A DNA stretch of 52,897 bases from Rhodospirillales bacterium (lineage in GTDB: Bacteria; Pseudomonadota; Alphaproteobacteria; Acetobacterales; Acetobacteraceae): assembly GCA_025359905.1 (NCBI GenBank), contig JANYDF010000130.1:1-52897 (forward strand), given 5' to 3'. This document shows positions 38,401-46,169 of this stretch, piece by piece (within the stretch, counting starts at the first letter, position 1; each line of letters begins with the position of its first letter). Both the position numbers and the translations under genes were made by a program. Under the pieces are notes generated by a model that was given only the letters and a program-made list of their open reading frames with translations, did no database searches and was not told where the DNA came from.

Positions 38401-39210
38401 ATGCCGCAAGCACTGCATTCCATGCTGATCGATGCCGCCCGGCTCTGCCTGTGGCTGGCGATCCTGGCCGCGATTTTCGTGCCGCTGGAGCGGCTGTTCG
38501 CCGCGCGTCCGCAGAAGGTGTTTCGCCGCGCTATCGTTATGGATCTAGGTTATTACTTTCTCAGCGGCTTGGTTCCGGCGGTGTTGCTGAGCGCGCCGGT
38601 CGGGCTGCTCGCCTGGGCGGCGCATGCAGCGGTGCCGTCCAGCCTGCATGCGGCAACGGCGGCGTGGCCGCTCTGGGGCCGGCTGGCGGCCGGGTTAGTG
38701 GCAGGCGAGGTGGGATATTACTGGGCTCACCGCTTGAGCCATGAAGTGCCACTGCTGTGGCGCTTTCACGCCATCCACCACGGCGCCAGCGAGATCGATT
38801 TTCTGGTCAACACCCACGCCCATCCGCTCGACATCGCTTTCGGCCGGTTCTGCGGTTTGGTGCCGGTGTATGTGCTGGGCCTTGGCGGACCGGCCGCCAC
38901 CGCCGGCAGCGTGGTTCCTGTCGTGGTCATGCTGACCGGCACAATGTGGGGTTTTTTCATCCACGCCAACTTGCGCTGGCGATTGGGGCCGCTGGAATGG
39001 ATCGTCTCCACCCCGGCATTCCACCATTGGCATCACACGCTGCGCGCGCCGGTGAACCGCAATTATGCCGCGACGCTGCCGTGGCTCGACCGGCTGTTCG
39101 GCACGCATTACTTGCCTGCCAAGGCGCTGCCTGAGGCATACGGCATCCCAGCGCCATTGCCCGGCACACTGGCCGGGCAATTGGTGCATCCGTTCTATCG
39201 GATGGAATAA
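38401..39210 (+). CDS. Sterol desaturase / fatty-acid hydroxylase family membrane enzyme
   Basis: A 269-residue integral membrane di-iron enzyme. The three histidine boxes are visible as HRLSH, HAIHH and HHWHH, in the order and spacing of the ERG3/fatty-acid hydroxylase superfamily, with hydrophobic segments before and between. Substrates in bacteria include carotenoids, hopanoids, sterols and fatty acids; none can be chosen here. ATG 38401 is preferred; an in-frame ATG at 38347 would add a non-hydrophobic 18-residue extension. It converges with the flavoprotein gene after five nucleotides. Confidence 0.87.
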   Translation: MPQALHSMLIDAARLCLWLAILAAIFVPLERLFAARPQKVFRRAIVMDLGYYFLSGLVPAVLLSAPVGLLAWAAHAAVPSSLHAATAAWPLWGRLAAGLVAGEVGYYWAHRLSHEVPLLWRFHAIHHGASEIDFLVNTHAHPLDIAFGRFCGLVPVYVLGLGGPAATAGSVVPVVVMLTGTMWGFFIHANLRWRLGPLEWIVSTPAFHHWHHTLRAPVNRNYAATLPWLDRLFGTHYLPAKALPEAYGIPAPLPGTLAGQLVHPFYRME

Positions 39211-39215
39211 GCCAG

Positions 39216-40445
39216 CTACAGGCTGTGCAGCCAGCGCAGCACCCCCGCCCCGGCGGCAGCGCCGCTGCTGAATGCGCCTTGCAGCAAATAGCCGCCGGTC
39301 GGCGCTTCCCAATCCAGCATCTCGCCAGCCGCGAACACGCCCGGCCGGCGCAGCAACATGAAATTCGCGTCCAGTTCGTCCAGCGCAATGCCGCCCGCCG
39401 TGGAAATGGCGCGGGCAATCGGGCTTGGCGCGGTCAGACGAATCGGCACCGCTTTCACCAGGGCTGTCAGATCGCCCGGCGGCGCACCGGCGTGCAACGC
39501 TTCCTGCACCAGCCCGACACCAACCGGCGGCAGGCCGCCCGCCTTGCGCAGAAAACTCGAAAGCGAGGCACCGCCGCGCGGACTGCCCAATCGCGCTGCC
39601 AACTCGGCGTGCGTAACGTCCGGCCGCAGGTCGATATGCAGGATAACAGTCTCATTGCGGTCCAAAGCGTCGCGCAATTTGCTCGACAGGGCATAGACCG
39701 CGCCGCCCTCAATCCCGGCTGCCGTCACCACGGCCTCGCCGCGCACCGTGTCTGGGCCAAAGTGCAGCGCTATGCGCTTCAATGGCTCACCCTCAAAGCG
39801 CTTGCGGAACACGCCGGACCACGGCACCGCGAATCCGCAATTGGCGGGCCGCAGCGGCACGACTTGCACCCGCCCCATTGCCGCCGCCCAGCCGCCATCC
39901 GAGCCGAGCCGGGGCCAGGAGGCGCCGCCGAGCGCCAGCACCGTGGCATCGGGCGACAGCACTTGCGGGCCGTCTGGAGTCTGGAACAGCAGGCCGCCGG
40001 CGTCGTCCCACCCGGTCCAGCGCCAACGCAATTGCACGCCGACGCCGAGCGACTCCAGCCGGTGCAGCCACGCCCGCAACAGCGGCGAGGCTTTCATCGC
40101 TTTGGGAAACACCCGCCCACTCGACCCGGTAAAGGTGGGCTGGCCGAGGTCTTGGCACCATTGCACCAGCGACTCCGGCGGCATTGCGTTGATGGCGGGT
40201 TCCAGCACACGGCGGGCAGCGCCGTAACGGGACAGGAAACGCGGCAGCGGTTCGGTGTGGGTCAGGTTCAAACCGCCCCGCCCGGCCATCAGCAGCTTGC
40301 GGCCGAGCGTGGGCATGCGGTCGATCACCGTCACCGCTACCCCGCCACGGGCCAGGGTTTCGGCGGCCATCAGCCCGGCTGGGCCACCGCCAACAACAAC
40401 GGCGACAGGTCGGGGCAGCGTTTGGCCGAGGGATGGGTCTGACAT
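39216..40445 (-). CDS. BaiN/HI0933-type NAD(P)/FAD-dependent oxidoreductase (TIGR03862-like)
   Basis: A 409-residue flavoprotein. The N-terminal FAD-binding motif is VAVVVGGGPAGLMAAETLARGGV. It is followed by the family segment GRKLLMAGRGGLNLTHTEP, a mid-chain LALGGASWPRLGSDGGWA, and a C-terminal FAD contact ISTAGGIALDELDANFMLLRRPGVFAAGEMLDWEAPTGGYLLQGAFSSG. This is the BaiN/HI0933 family, in the TIGR03862 subgroup. The reaction is unknown for most members. Confidence 0.9.
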   Translation of the reverse strand: MSDPSLGQTLPRPVAVVVGGGPAGLMAAETLARGGVAVTVIDRMPTLGRKLLMAGRGGLNLTHTEPLPRFLSRYGAARRVLEPAINAMPPESLVQWCQDLGQPTFTGSSGRVFPKAMKASPLLRAWLHRLESLGVGVQLRWRWTGWDDAGGLLFQTPDGPQVLSPDATVLALGGASWPRLGSDGGWAAAMGRVQVVPLRPANCGFAVPWSGVFRKRFEGEPLKRIALHFGPDTVRGEAVVTAAGIEGGAVYALSSKLRDALDRNETVILHIDLRPDVTHAELAARLGSPRGGASLSSFLRKAGGLPPVGVGLVQEALHAGAPPGDLTALVKAVPIRLTAPSPIARAISTAGGIALDELDANFMLLRRPGVFAAGEMLDWEAPTGGYLLQGAFSSGAAAGAGVLRWLHSL

Positions 40446-40493
40446 CGGCGGTCTATAGCCTGTCTTACCCCCGGCCGGGTGAGCGCTTCCGGC

Positions 40494-40937
40494 TCAGGCG
40501 GCGCGCGGCAGGCGCAGACCGGTATAGCGTTCCAGCATCGCCAGCGCCTCGCGCCGCCAGACGATTAGAATATAGGCGGCGCACAGCCACACCGCGCACG
40601 CCTCGGTGAACAGTTTGCCGCCATCCTTATAGGGGTCGATGCCGAGCGGGCTGACCACGTGGAAGAAAATCGCCCCGCTCATGATGCCCAGCGCCAAGGC
40701 AGCGCCCGGAATGCGGGTCGCTGGCACCAGCACCAGCAAGGAAGCGGCTATTTCGGCGGCGGCGACACCGAGGCGGAACGGCGCTTCGTAGCCGTGAATG
40801 CCGAGCCAATCGGACAGCACGGTGAATAGCCATACCGAGCCTGGATTGCCGGTCAGTTTGAATTGCTCGTACCACAGCAGAATGCCGGCAATTGCCGCCG
40901 CCGCGGGCCAGCACAGCAGTTTCAGGATTCGGTCCAT
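40494..40937 (-). CDS. DoxX-like four-helix membrane protein
   Basis: A 147-residue membrane protein with four hydrophobic helices: ILKLLCWPAAAAIAGILLWYEQFKLTG, FRLGVAAAEIAASLLVLVP, GAALALGIMSGAIFFHVVSPLG and EACAVWLCAAYILIVW. The arrangement resembles the DoxX/DUF417-like group. No function is known for this subgroup; some members form membrane oxidoreductase complexes. The start at 40937 begins just before the first helix. It is divergent from msrB across 117 nt. Confidence 0.72.
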   Translation of the reverse strand: MDRILKLLCWPAAAAIAGILLWYEQFKLTGNPGSVWLFTVLSDWLGIHGYEAPFRLGVAAAEIAASLLVLVPATRIPGAALALGIMSGAIFFHVVSPLGIDPYKDGGKLFTEACAVWLCAAYILIVWRREALAMLERYTGLRLPRAA

Positions 40938-41054
40938 CCGGGGGCCTCCATATGCAAGTATCTGCGGTGCAGACGCGCCGTGGCGGCCTGCGTTACATCC
41001 ATTGCAGCCAGGATTGCGCCGCCCCACCTCACGACCGGCAATGGGAGATCGACG

Positions 41055-41471
41055 ATGCCAGATGACAAGTCCGAACCGGCCGGCCCGGTCGAGCGCAGCG
41101 ATGCGGCGTGGCGGGAAGCGCTAACGCCGGAGCAATTTCGGGTGTTGCGCCAGCATGGCACTGAACGGCCGGGCGCCAGTCACCTCAATAATGAGAAGCG
41201 TCCCGGAACTTTCGTCTGCGCCGGATGCGGCCAGGCGCTTTATCGCTCCGAGTCCAAGTACGAAAGCGGCTCCGGATGGCCAAGTTTTTGGGCGCCGCTC
41301 GACGAATCGGTTGGCACGTCGCGCGACCGCAGCCTGTTTATGACCCGCACCGAAGTGCACTGCGCCCGTTGCACCGGCCATTTGGGCCATGTTTTCCCCG
41401 ATGGGCCGCAGCCGACCGGCTTACGCTACTGCATGAACGGTGCGGCGCTGCAGTTTTTGCCGGACGAGTAG
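41055..41471 (+). CDS. msrB: Peptide-methionine (R)-S-oxide reductase MsrB
   Basis: Repairs the R-epimer of methionine sulfoxide in proteins. The 138-residue protein has the two zinc-binding pairs Cys55/Cys58 (CAGC) and Cys103/Cys106 (CARC), the SGSGWPSFW active-site segment, GHVFPDGP, and the catalytic Cys126 in RYCMNGAAL, where RYCINSASL is more usual. ATG 41055 begins the family domain; the frame stays open upstream without resemblance. It sits alone between a DoxX-like gene and the PEP-CTERM gene. Confidence 0.93.
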   Translation: MPDDKSEPAGPVERSDAAWREALTPEQFRVLRQHGTERPGASHLNNEKRPGTFVCAGCGQALYRSESKYESGSGWPSFWAPLDESVGTSRDRSLFMTRTEVHCARCTGHLGHVFPDGPQPTGLRYCMNGAALQFLPDE

Positions 41472-41562
41472 CGTTTTTCGCACATAATCTCAAAAAACGA
41501 GAAGCAACCACCAAGGGGAAACGCTTACGTCACGTCTCGATTGCTCAAACGATCAGATTGTG

Positions 41563-41596
41563 GTGGACAAAGCCTGCGACTGGTGGTTATGTCCAC
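41563..41596. repeat. Inverted repeat in the leader of the PEP-CTERM gene
   Basis: GTGGACA (41563-41569) and TGTCCAC (41590-41596) are perfect 7-bp inverted arms around 20 bases, ending 31 bases before the ATG at 41628. A second, AT-rich pair, CGTTTTT (41472-41478) with AAAAACG (41493-41499), lies just after the msrB stop and may act as a weak terminator. The 156-nt gap is visibly less GC-rich than its surroundings. Confidence 0.45.
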
Positions 41597-41627
41597 ACAC
41601 GGTTCAGGGTTGTGAAGGGGTTGGGCG

Positions 41628-42350
41628 ATGAAGCGTCTTGGGGTTGCCATAACGGCAGCAGTTTTGTTGAGCAGCGGCGCGGCGATGGCCAACCCGGTGG
41701 ACAACCTCAGTCTGTCATGGACTGACGCTCTCGGAGACACCGGTTCAGCCTCGTTGCTGGCGCAGGTGATTTCGGGCAGTTATAACAATGCGGTCTACGA
41801 AGTGATCAGTGGCAGCGGCGTCACGATCAGCAATTTGGGCTTCGACCCGACGAACGCGAGGTTCACGCTGCCGACGTCTGGCGTTTGGGATGTGCTATCG
41901 AATCCGAACTACGTCAGCGATATGGCGACAAATCCGGCGACCAGCCCGGCCGGTATCAACTACGGCTTGTCACTCTTCCAGAAGTCCTCGTTCCAGACCT
42001 ACGATAACGTGGTTCAGACGACTGGTTCGGCCGTGACCACGCCGTCCGCCGGCCTTGAGTTCTACTCGCAGAATACGCATTACAAGGCGAACTCTACAGG
42101 GACGCTGACCGAGTACTTCATCAAGTTGACCTGGAACGGCGCATCTGGTTCGATCCAAGAGTATTTCGGGGCCAATAACCCGGCGAGCTCGACGATCGCG
42201 CTGACCAGCGTATCGTTCACCAACATCACCGATTCCGCTTGGCAAGGCAGCTTCGGCAACCAGCAAGCGCCGATTCCGGAGCCGATTTCGATCGCTCTGC
42301 TCGGTACCGCGCTGGTTGGTTTCGGAGCGATCCGCCGCAAGTCGGCCTGA
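41628..42350 (+). CDS. PEP-CTERM sorting-domain surface protein
   Basis: A 240-residue secreted protein with an N-terminal signal peptide (MKRLGVAITAAVLLSSGAAMA) and a C-terminal PEP-CTERM tripartite signal (IPEP, hydrophobic helix ISIALLGTALVGFGA, then IRRKS). Such proteins are cleaved and handled by an exosortase (EpsH type) and are often linked to exopolysaccharide. The mature body is Ser/Thr/Asn-rich with many small beta-type repeats and no enzyme motif. Base composition is less GC-rich than neighbours. No exosortase or EPS gene is in the window. A strong terminator follows at once. Confidence 0.85.
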   Translation: MKRLGVAITAAVLLSSGAAMANPVDNLSLSWTDALGDTGSASLLAQVISGSYNNAVYEVISGSGVTISNLGFDPTNARFTLPTSGVWDVLSNPNYVSDMATNPATSPAGINYGLSLFQKSSFQTYDNVVQTTGSAVTTPSAGLEFYSQNTHYKANSTGTLTEYFIKLTWNGASGSIQEYFGANNPASSTIALTSVSFTNITDSAWQGSFGNQQAPIPEPISIALLGTALVGFGAIRRKSA

Positions 42351-42377
42351 TACCGTCGGCCCAACACACAGCGCAGA

Positions 42378-42405
42378 AGCGCCCTCCGCAAGGAGGGCGC
42401 TTTTT
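42378..42405 (+). terminator. Rho-independent terminator after the PEP-CTERM gene
   Basis: A 10-bp perfect stem (AGCGCCCTCC paired with GGAGGGCGCT, 42378-42387 and 42392-42401) with a GCAA tetraloop is followed by a run of T. It starts 27 bases after the stop codon of the surface-protein gene and is the clearest intrinsic terminator in the window. Confidence 0.92.
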
Positions 42406-42712
42406 GCTGTTGCGGCCTTGCAGGGCGCGTGACCGTTGTCGGCTATGCCATGCTGCCAGCCCGTTCCGCACCAATGAGTGACGAATAGTCACGAGGCATC
42501 ACGAGTTAGCGGCCCAGCCGAAGTGTGGTGGCCAAAATGCCGGCAATTTCGAAAATTTTGGATGCTTCATCCGTGATGCCAATACACGGCATTGGGAATG
42601 CGCCTTGACATCCGGCTCCGCTGCCGGGTTGTTGCGCTCCGCCGGGCCAAACGGGGCGTGTCCAGCGCGCTGATGTGCCTGGCGGCTTTCCGCCGCTGCG
42701 AAGGACATCGAC
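42406..42712. other. 307-nt intergenic region ahead of the TIM-barrel gene
   Basis: No gene is recognised here. It probably contains the promoter of the isomerase-like gene at 42713. GTGAC-GAATA-GTCAC (42478-42492) is a perfect inverted repeat, and TCACGAG occurs twice within 17 bases just after it (42489-42505). An AT-rich block around 42541-42565 (AATTTCGAAAATTTT) is nearly palindromic and stands out in this GC-rich DNA. These are candidate operator elements for a sugar-responsive regulator. Confidence 0.45.
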
Positions 42713-43519
42713 ATGCGTGCTCTCGACTTTGCCATCAATCACATCGCCGCCCCCCGACACAGTGTTGCAGCACTCGCCGCGCTCGGGTCCGCGCTTGGCG
42801 TTTCCGCGCTGGAATTGCGCAACGACTTGCCCGGTATGCCCATGCAGGACGGTACGTCTGCTGTCTCCGTCCGGGCAGACGCTGTTGGAATGAATATTCT
42901 ATCGATCAACGCCCTACAGCGCTTCGAGGACTGGAACGAGCAGCGCGCCGCAGAAGCGGCTGACTTGTCCGCGTACGCGCAGGCCAGCGGCGCGCGCGCC
43001 CTGGTGCTGTGTCCAACCAACACGTTTGCCGATTCGCGTGACGCGGCGGCGCGGGCGGCGGGGCTGCGGGCAGCGCTGCGCGGCTTGGCGCCAATTCTGT
43101 CGTCGCGTGGACTGCTTGGCTTTATCGAGCCGCTCGGCTTCGTCGAATGCGCGCTGCGCTTGAAGCGGCAGGCGGTGGACGCGATTGACGACACCGGCAC
43201 AGCGCCGGTGTTCCAGGTGCTGCACGATACATTCCACCACTTTCTTGCCGGCGAGGCTGAGATCTTCCCAGAGCGCAGCGGCCTCGTGCATATCTCCGGC
43301 GTCGAGGACACCACGTTGAAGCTGACTGACATCCGCGATGCGCACCGCGTGCTGGTTGGCCCGGCGGATATCATGAATAATCGCGGACAGATCGCCGCGC
43401 TGCAGGATGGCGGCTACGCCGGCGTGTTTTCGTTTGAGCCGTTCTCGGCGAAGGTGCATGCGATAGCCGATATCGAATCGGCTTTGCGCGATAGCATGGA
43501 CTACTTGCGCGCTGGCTAG
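42713..43519 (+). CDS. Sugar-phosphate isomerase/epimerase-like TIM-barrel protein
   Basis: A 268-residue protein of the xylose-isomerase-like TIM-barrel superfamily (AP endonuclease family 2). Typical strand motifs are LDFAINHIAAP, ALELRNDLPG, ILSINALQRFEDW, LVLCPTN, GFIEPLGF with the metal-binding Glu, VFQVLHDTFHHFLAG with the metal-binding Asp/His, and GVFSFEPFS with the final Glu. Closest in flavour to inosose dehydratase/isomerase-type proteins of inositol and sugar breakdown. GAAGGA lies six bases before ATG 42713. It is followed on the same strand by a sugar-binding protein gene, suggesting joint use. Confidence 0.85.
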   Translation: MRALDFAINHIAAPRHSVAALAALGSALGVSALELRNDLPGMPMQDGTSAVSVRADAVGMNILSINALQRFEDWNEQRAAEAADLSAYAQASGARALVLCPTNTFADSRDAAARAAGLRAALRGLAPILSSRGLLGFIEPLGFVECALRLKRQAVDAIDDTGTAPVFQVLHDTFHHFLAGEAEIFPERSGLVHISGVEDTTLKLTDIRDAHRVLVGPADIMNNRGQIAALQDGGYAGVFSFEPFSAKVHAIADIESALRDSMDYLRAG

Positions 43520-43581
43520 CCAAAAAGTGCGCGCAATGTTCGATGATGCTTTGCAGCCTGCCGCGTTTGGGTGGCGCGTGG

Positions 43582-44571
43582 ATGAAAATAGAATATCTCG
43601 TCCATAGTGTGTTCGCCGCAGCACCGCGCGCCGTGCGGGCGATGCTGTTGACCGCCCTAGTGACCGCAACGATGACCAGAGGAGCGGCGGCCACAACGAT
43701 CGGCGTTTCGATGGCGCTGTTCGACGATCCATTCCTGACGCAATTGCGCCAAAGCTTGCTGGAGTATGCCACGCGCAAGCCCGGTTTGGTTTTGCAGATC
43801 GAAGACGCGCAAGGCGAGGTGGGCAAGCAACTCAGCGACGTGCAGGGCTTTATTGCTGACAAGGCCGATGCGATCGTGGTCAACCCGGTCGATACCGACG
43901 CCACGCTCAAATTGACGGCGCTTGCGTCCACCGCTGGCATTGCCTTGGTGTATCTCAATCGTCTGCCAGCCGACCTGCCGCCGCACGCCAGAGTGGCGTT
44001 TGTTGGGTCGGACGAACGCTTGTCCGGCACGCTGGAAGCCAAGGCGGTCTGCAAGCTGTTGGCGGGCAAGGGCCAAATTGTGATTCTGATGGGCGATCTG
44101 GCCAATCAGGCGGCGCGTCAGCGCACGGCGGATGTCGAGGATGTTATCAAGACGCCGGAGTGCGCCGGCATGAACCTAGTGGAAAAGCAAAGCGGCAACT
44201 GGGAGCGCATCAAGGCTTTCGATCTGGTGAGCGGTTGGATCAACGCGGGGCTGGCATTCGATGCGGTTGTCGCCAACAACGATGAAATGGCGCTTGGCGC
44301 TATCGAGGCGCTAAAGGCGGCTGGCAAGCCGATTGGTGCTGGGGCTGGCAAGGTGCTCGTGGCCGGTGTCGACGGCACGCCGGACGCATTGGTGCAGATG
44401 AAGGCGGGCAACCTTGCCGTAACCGTCTTTCAAGATGCTGCTGGTCAAGCCAAGGGCGCAATCGACACAGCCCTCATCCTCGCGGCTGGCGAGAAGGCCG
44501 AGCCAATTTTGTGGGTCCCGTTTGAGCTGATCACCCCGGCGACCATCGGCAGATATGCCGCATCTCGCTGA
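43582..44571 (+). CDS. Sugar ABC transporter periplasmic binding protein, orphan
   Basis: A periplasmic receptor of the LacI-like type I binding-protein family, closest to ribose/inositol/rhizopine-binding proteins. The N-terminus is a signal region (about 1-40, MLLTALVTATMTRGAAA). Mature sequence TTIGVSMALFDDPFLTQLRQSLLEYA, GFIADKADAIVVNPVDTDAT, FVGSDERLSGTLEAKAV, VVANNDEMALGAIEALKAAG and VAGVDGTPDALVQMKAGNLAVTVFQDA are all characteristic. ATG 43582 is one of several possible starts (43543 and 43642 are alternatives). No permease or ATPase gene accompanies it. The gene upstream is a TIM-barrel isomerase. Confidence 0.85.
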   Translation: MKIEYLVHSVFAAAPRAVRAMLLTALVTATMTRGAAATTIGVSMALFDDPFLTQLRQSLLEYATRKPGLVLQIEDAQGEVGKQLSDVQGFIADKADAIVVNPVDTDATLKLTALASTAGIALVYLNRLPADLPPHARVAFVGSDERLSGTLEAKAVCKLLAGKGQIVILMGDLANQAARQRTADVEDVIKTPECAGMNLVEKQSGNWERIKAFDLVSGWINAGLAFDAVVANNDEMALGAIEALKAAGKPIGAGAGKVLVAGVDGTPDALVQMKAGNLAVTVFQDAAGQAKGAIDTALILAAGEKAEPILWVPFELITPATIGRYAASR

Positions 44572-44601
44572 AATGCGGCACGCCTGCCGTGCAACCGGCC
44601 G

Positions 44602-45963
44602 TCAAACCGCTTGGGCGTGGCGCGGTTTGGCGTCGTCGCGTTTCAGATAGGCGTCGAACAACGCAGCGGCGCTGCGGGTGAAGGGGCGTCCGGCGTCGGT
44701 CATCTTGACCCGCTGGCCGTCCCATACCACGAGGCCGTCGGCCACGAAGCGGTCGAGCCCGGCGGCTGCGGCCAGCAAGCCGCCGGCATCCATGCCGTGC
44801 GCTTCCGCGATTGCCACCAGATCGGTCTCGTCGCCGCACATGATCCGCTCGATCACCGCGCGGCGAAGTTTATCCTCCTCGGTCACGGCGATGCCGCGTG
44901 CGGTCGCCAGCACGCCTTTGCCGATAGCGGCCGAGTAGGCCGGCACGCCGGTGGCGTTCTGCACGTAGCCTTGCGGCAGGCCGCCGATGGAGCTGGCGCC
45001 GAGGCCGATCAGCGCCGGGGCGGTGTCGGTGGTGTAGCCCTGGAAATTGCGCTTCAACCCAGCCGTGGCCGAGGCCTGCGCCAGCGCATCATCCGGCTTG
45101 GCATAGTGATCCAGGCCGATCGGCACATAACCGCCTGCTTCTTCCAGCACGCGGGCGATCATCCGGCTCTGCTCGAATCGCGCCAGCGGGCCGGGCAGGG
45201 CGGCTTCGTCGATCAACGACTGATGCCGCTTCATCCACGGCACGTGCGCGTAACCGAACACCGCCACCCGGTCGGCGCCGAGGCCGAGCGCCCGGCGGGC
45301 GGTGCGCGCGACGCTGTCCACGGTCTGAAACGGCAATCCGTAAATCAGGTCGAGGTTGAGCGAGGTGATGCCCATGCCGCGCAGCTTGGTCGCGCAATCC
45401 TCGGTCATTGCATAGGATTGCTTGCGCCCGATGGCCTGCTGCACATCCGGCTCAAGGTCCTGCACGCCCAGACTGACGCGGGTGATGCCCATGCCGGACA
45501 AGGCTTCAAGCCGGTCGGCGGGCAGCACGGTGGGGTCGATCTCGATGGCGACTTCGGCGCCCGCACGCAGATCGAACAGCTCGCGCACGGTATTCATGAT
45601 GCTGACGAGGCAGTCGGCGGGCAGGGTGGTCGGCGTGCCGCCGCCCCAATGCACATGGCCCACCGCCGCGCGGCGGCCGATCAGGCTTGCCACCATCCGG
45701 ATTTCGCGTTCCAGCATCGCGGCGTAAGCGCGGCGCGGCGCTTCGTGGCGCACCACGGTGGTGTTGCAGCCGCAATACAGGCATAGCCGGTCGCAGAACG
45801 GCACGTGCAGGTAAAGCGACAGCGTGGCGTCGTCCGGCAGGGCTTGCAGCCATGCCGCATACTCCTGCGGTCCGACGGCGGTGCTGAAATGCGGTGCGGT
45901 CGGATAGCTGGTGTAGCGGGGGATCCGGCCGTCGTAGCGGGCGATCAGGGCTGCATGTGTCAT
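44602..45963 (-). CDS. hemN: Oxygen-independent coproporphyrinogen III oxidase
   Basis: Radical-SAM enzyme that makes protoporphyrinogen IX for haem without oxygen. The 453-residue protein has the CxxxCxxC iron-sulfur motif in HVPFCDRLCLYCGCNT, followed by the SAM-binding VGHVHWGGGTPTTL. GITRVSLGVQDLEPDVQQAIGR, SLNLDLIYGLPFQT, the GYAHVPW segment and NFQGYTTD further identify true HemN rather than HemW. It follows the cbb3 operon on the same strand, 44 bases after ccoS, and a CRP/FNR-like palindrome lies between them. Supply of haem under low oxygen for the oxidase is the likely reason for the linkage. Confidence 0.95.
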   Translation of the reverse strand: MTHAALIARYDGRIPRYTSYPTAPHFSTAVGPQEYAAWLQALPDDATLSLYLHVPFCDRLCLYCGCNTTVVRHEAPRRAYAAMLEREIRMVASLIGRRAAVGHVHWGGGTPTTLPADCLVSIMNTVRELFDLRAGAEVAIEIDPTVLPADRLEALSGMGITRVSLGVQDLEPDVQQAIGRKQSYAMTEDCATKLRGMGITSLNLDLIYGLPFQTVDSVARTARRALGLGADRVAVFGYAHVPWMKRHQSLIDEAALPGPLARFEQSRMIARVLEEAGGYVPIGLDHYAKPDDALAQASATAGLKRNFQGYTTDTAPALIGLGASSIGGLPQGYVQNATGVPAYSAAIGKGVLATARGIAVTEEDKLRRAVIERIMCGDETDLVAIAEAHGMDAGGLLAAAAGLDRFVADGLVVWDGQRVKMTDAGRPFTRSAAALFDAYLKRDDAKPRHAQAV

Positions 45964-45997
45964 GTCCGAAGCCTGCTTGACCGTTTGCGGGCAAGCC

Positions 45998-46011
45998 TTG
46001 ACTTACGTCAA
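45998..46011 (-). promoter_or_regulatory. CRP/FNR-family (FNR/FixK-like) binding site before hemN
   Basis: TTGAC-TTAC-GTCAA is a perfect 14-base palindrome matching the TTGA-N6-TCAA shape of FNR/FixK/Dnr sites. It overlaps the ccoS stop codon. Its centre is 41.5 bases upstream of the hemN ATG, the distance at which class II activators sit from a transcription start. No convincing -10 box was seen, so the actual start is unknown. Oxygen-responsive control of hemN by such factors is established in related bacteria. Confidence 0.68.
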
Positions 46012-46169
46012 ACCTCGTCGCGTTTTGCGGCTGAATCGTCGAACAGAATGCGGTTCGCCGCTCCGTCGAGGTCGTCGTATTGCCCGCTGCGCAGCGTCCA
46101 CAGAAACAGCGCCAGCGCCCCGCCGCCGAGGAACACGCTGAGCAGAATGAGCCATACCAGCACGTTCAT
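46008..46169 (-). CDS. ccoS: cbb3 oxidase maturation protein CcoS
   Basis: A 53-residue single-span membrane protein required for cofactor insertion into cbb3 oxidase. It starts with one hydrophobic helix (VLVWLILLSVFLGGGALALFLWTL), then the conserved RSGQYDDLDGAANRILFDD segment. It overlaps the end of ccoI by an ATGA. Too short for many gene finders, but context and sequence make it clear. Confidence 0.93.
   Translation of the reverse strand: MNVLVWLILLSVFLGGGALALFLWTLRSGQYDDLDGAANRILFDDSAAKRDEV

Noticed and set aside
44577-44595. Terminator between the sugar-binding protein gene and hemN
   Set aside because: GCACG-CCTGC-CGTGC can pair, but the stem is only five bases and no T-run follows on either strand.
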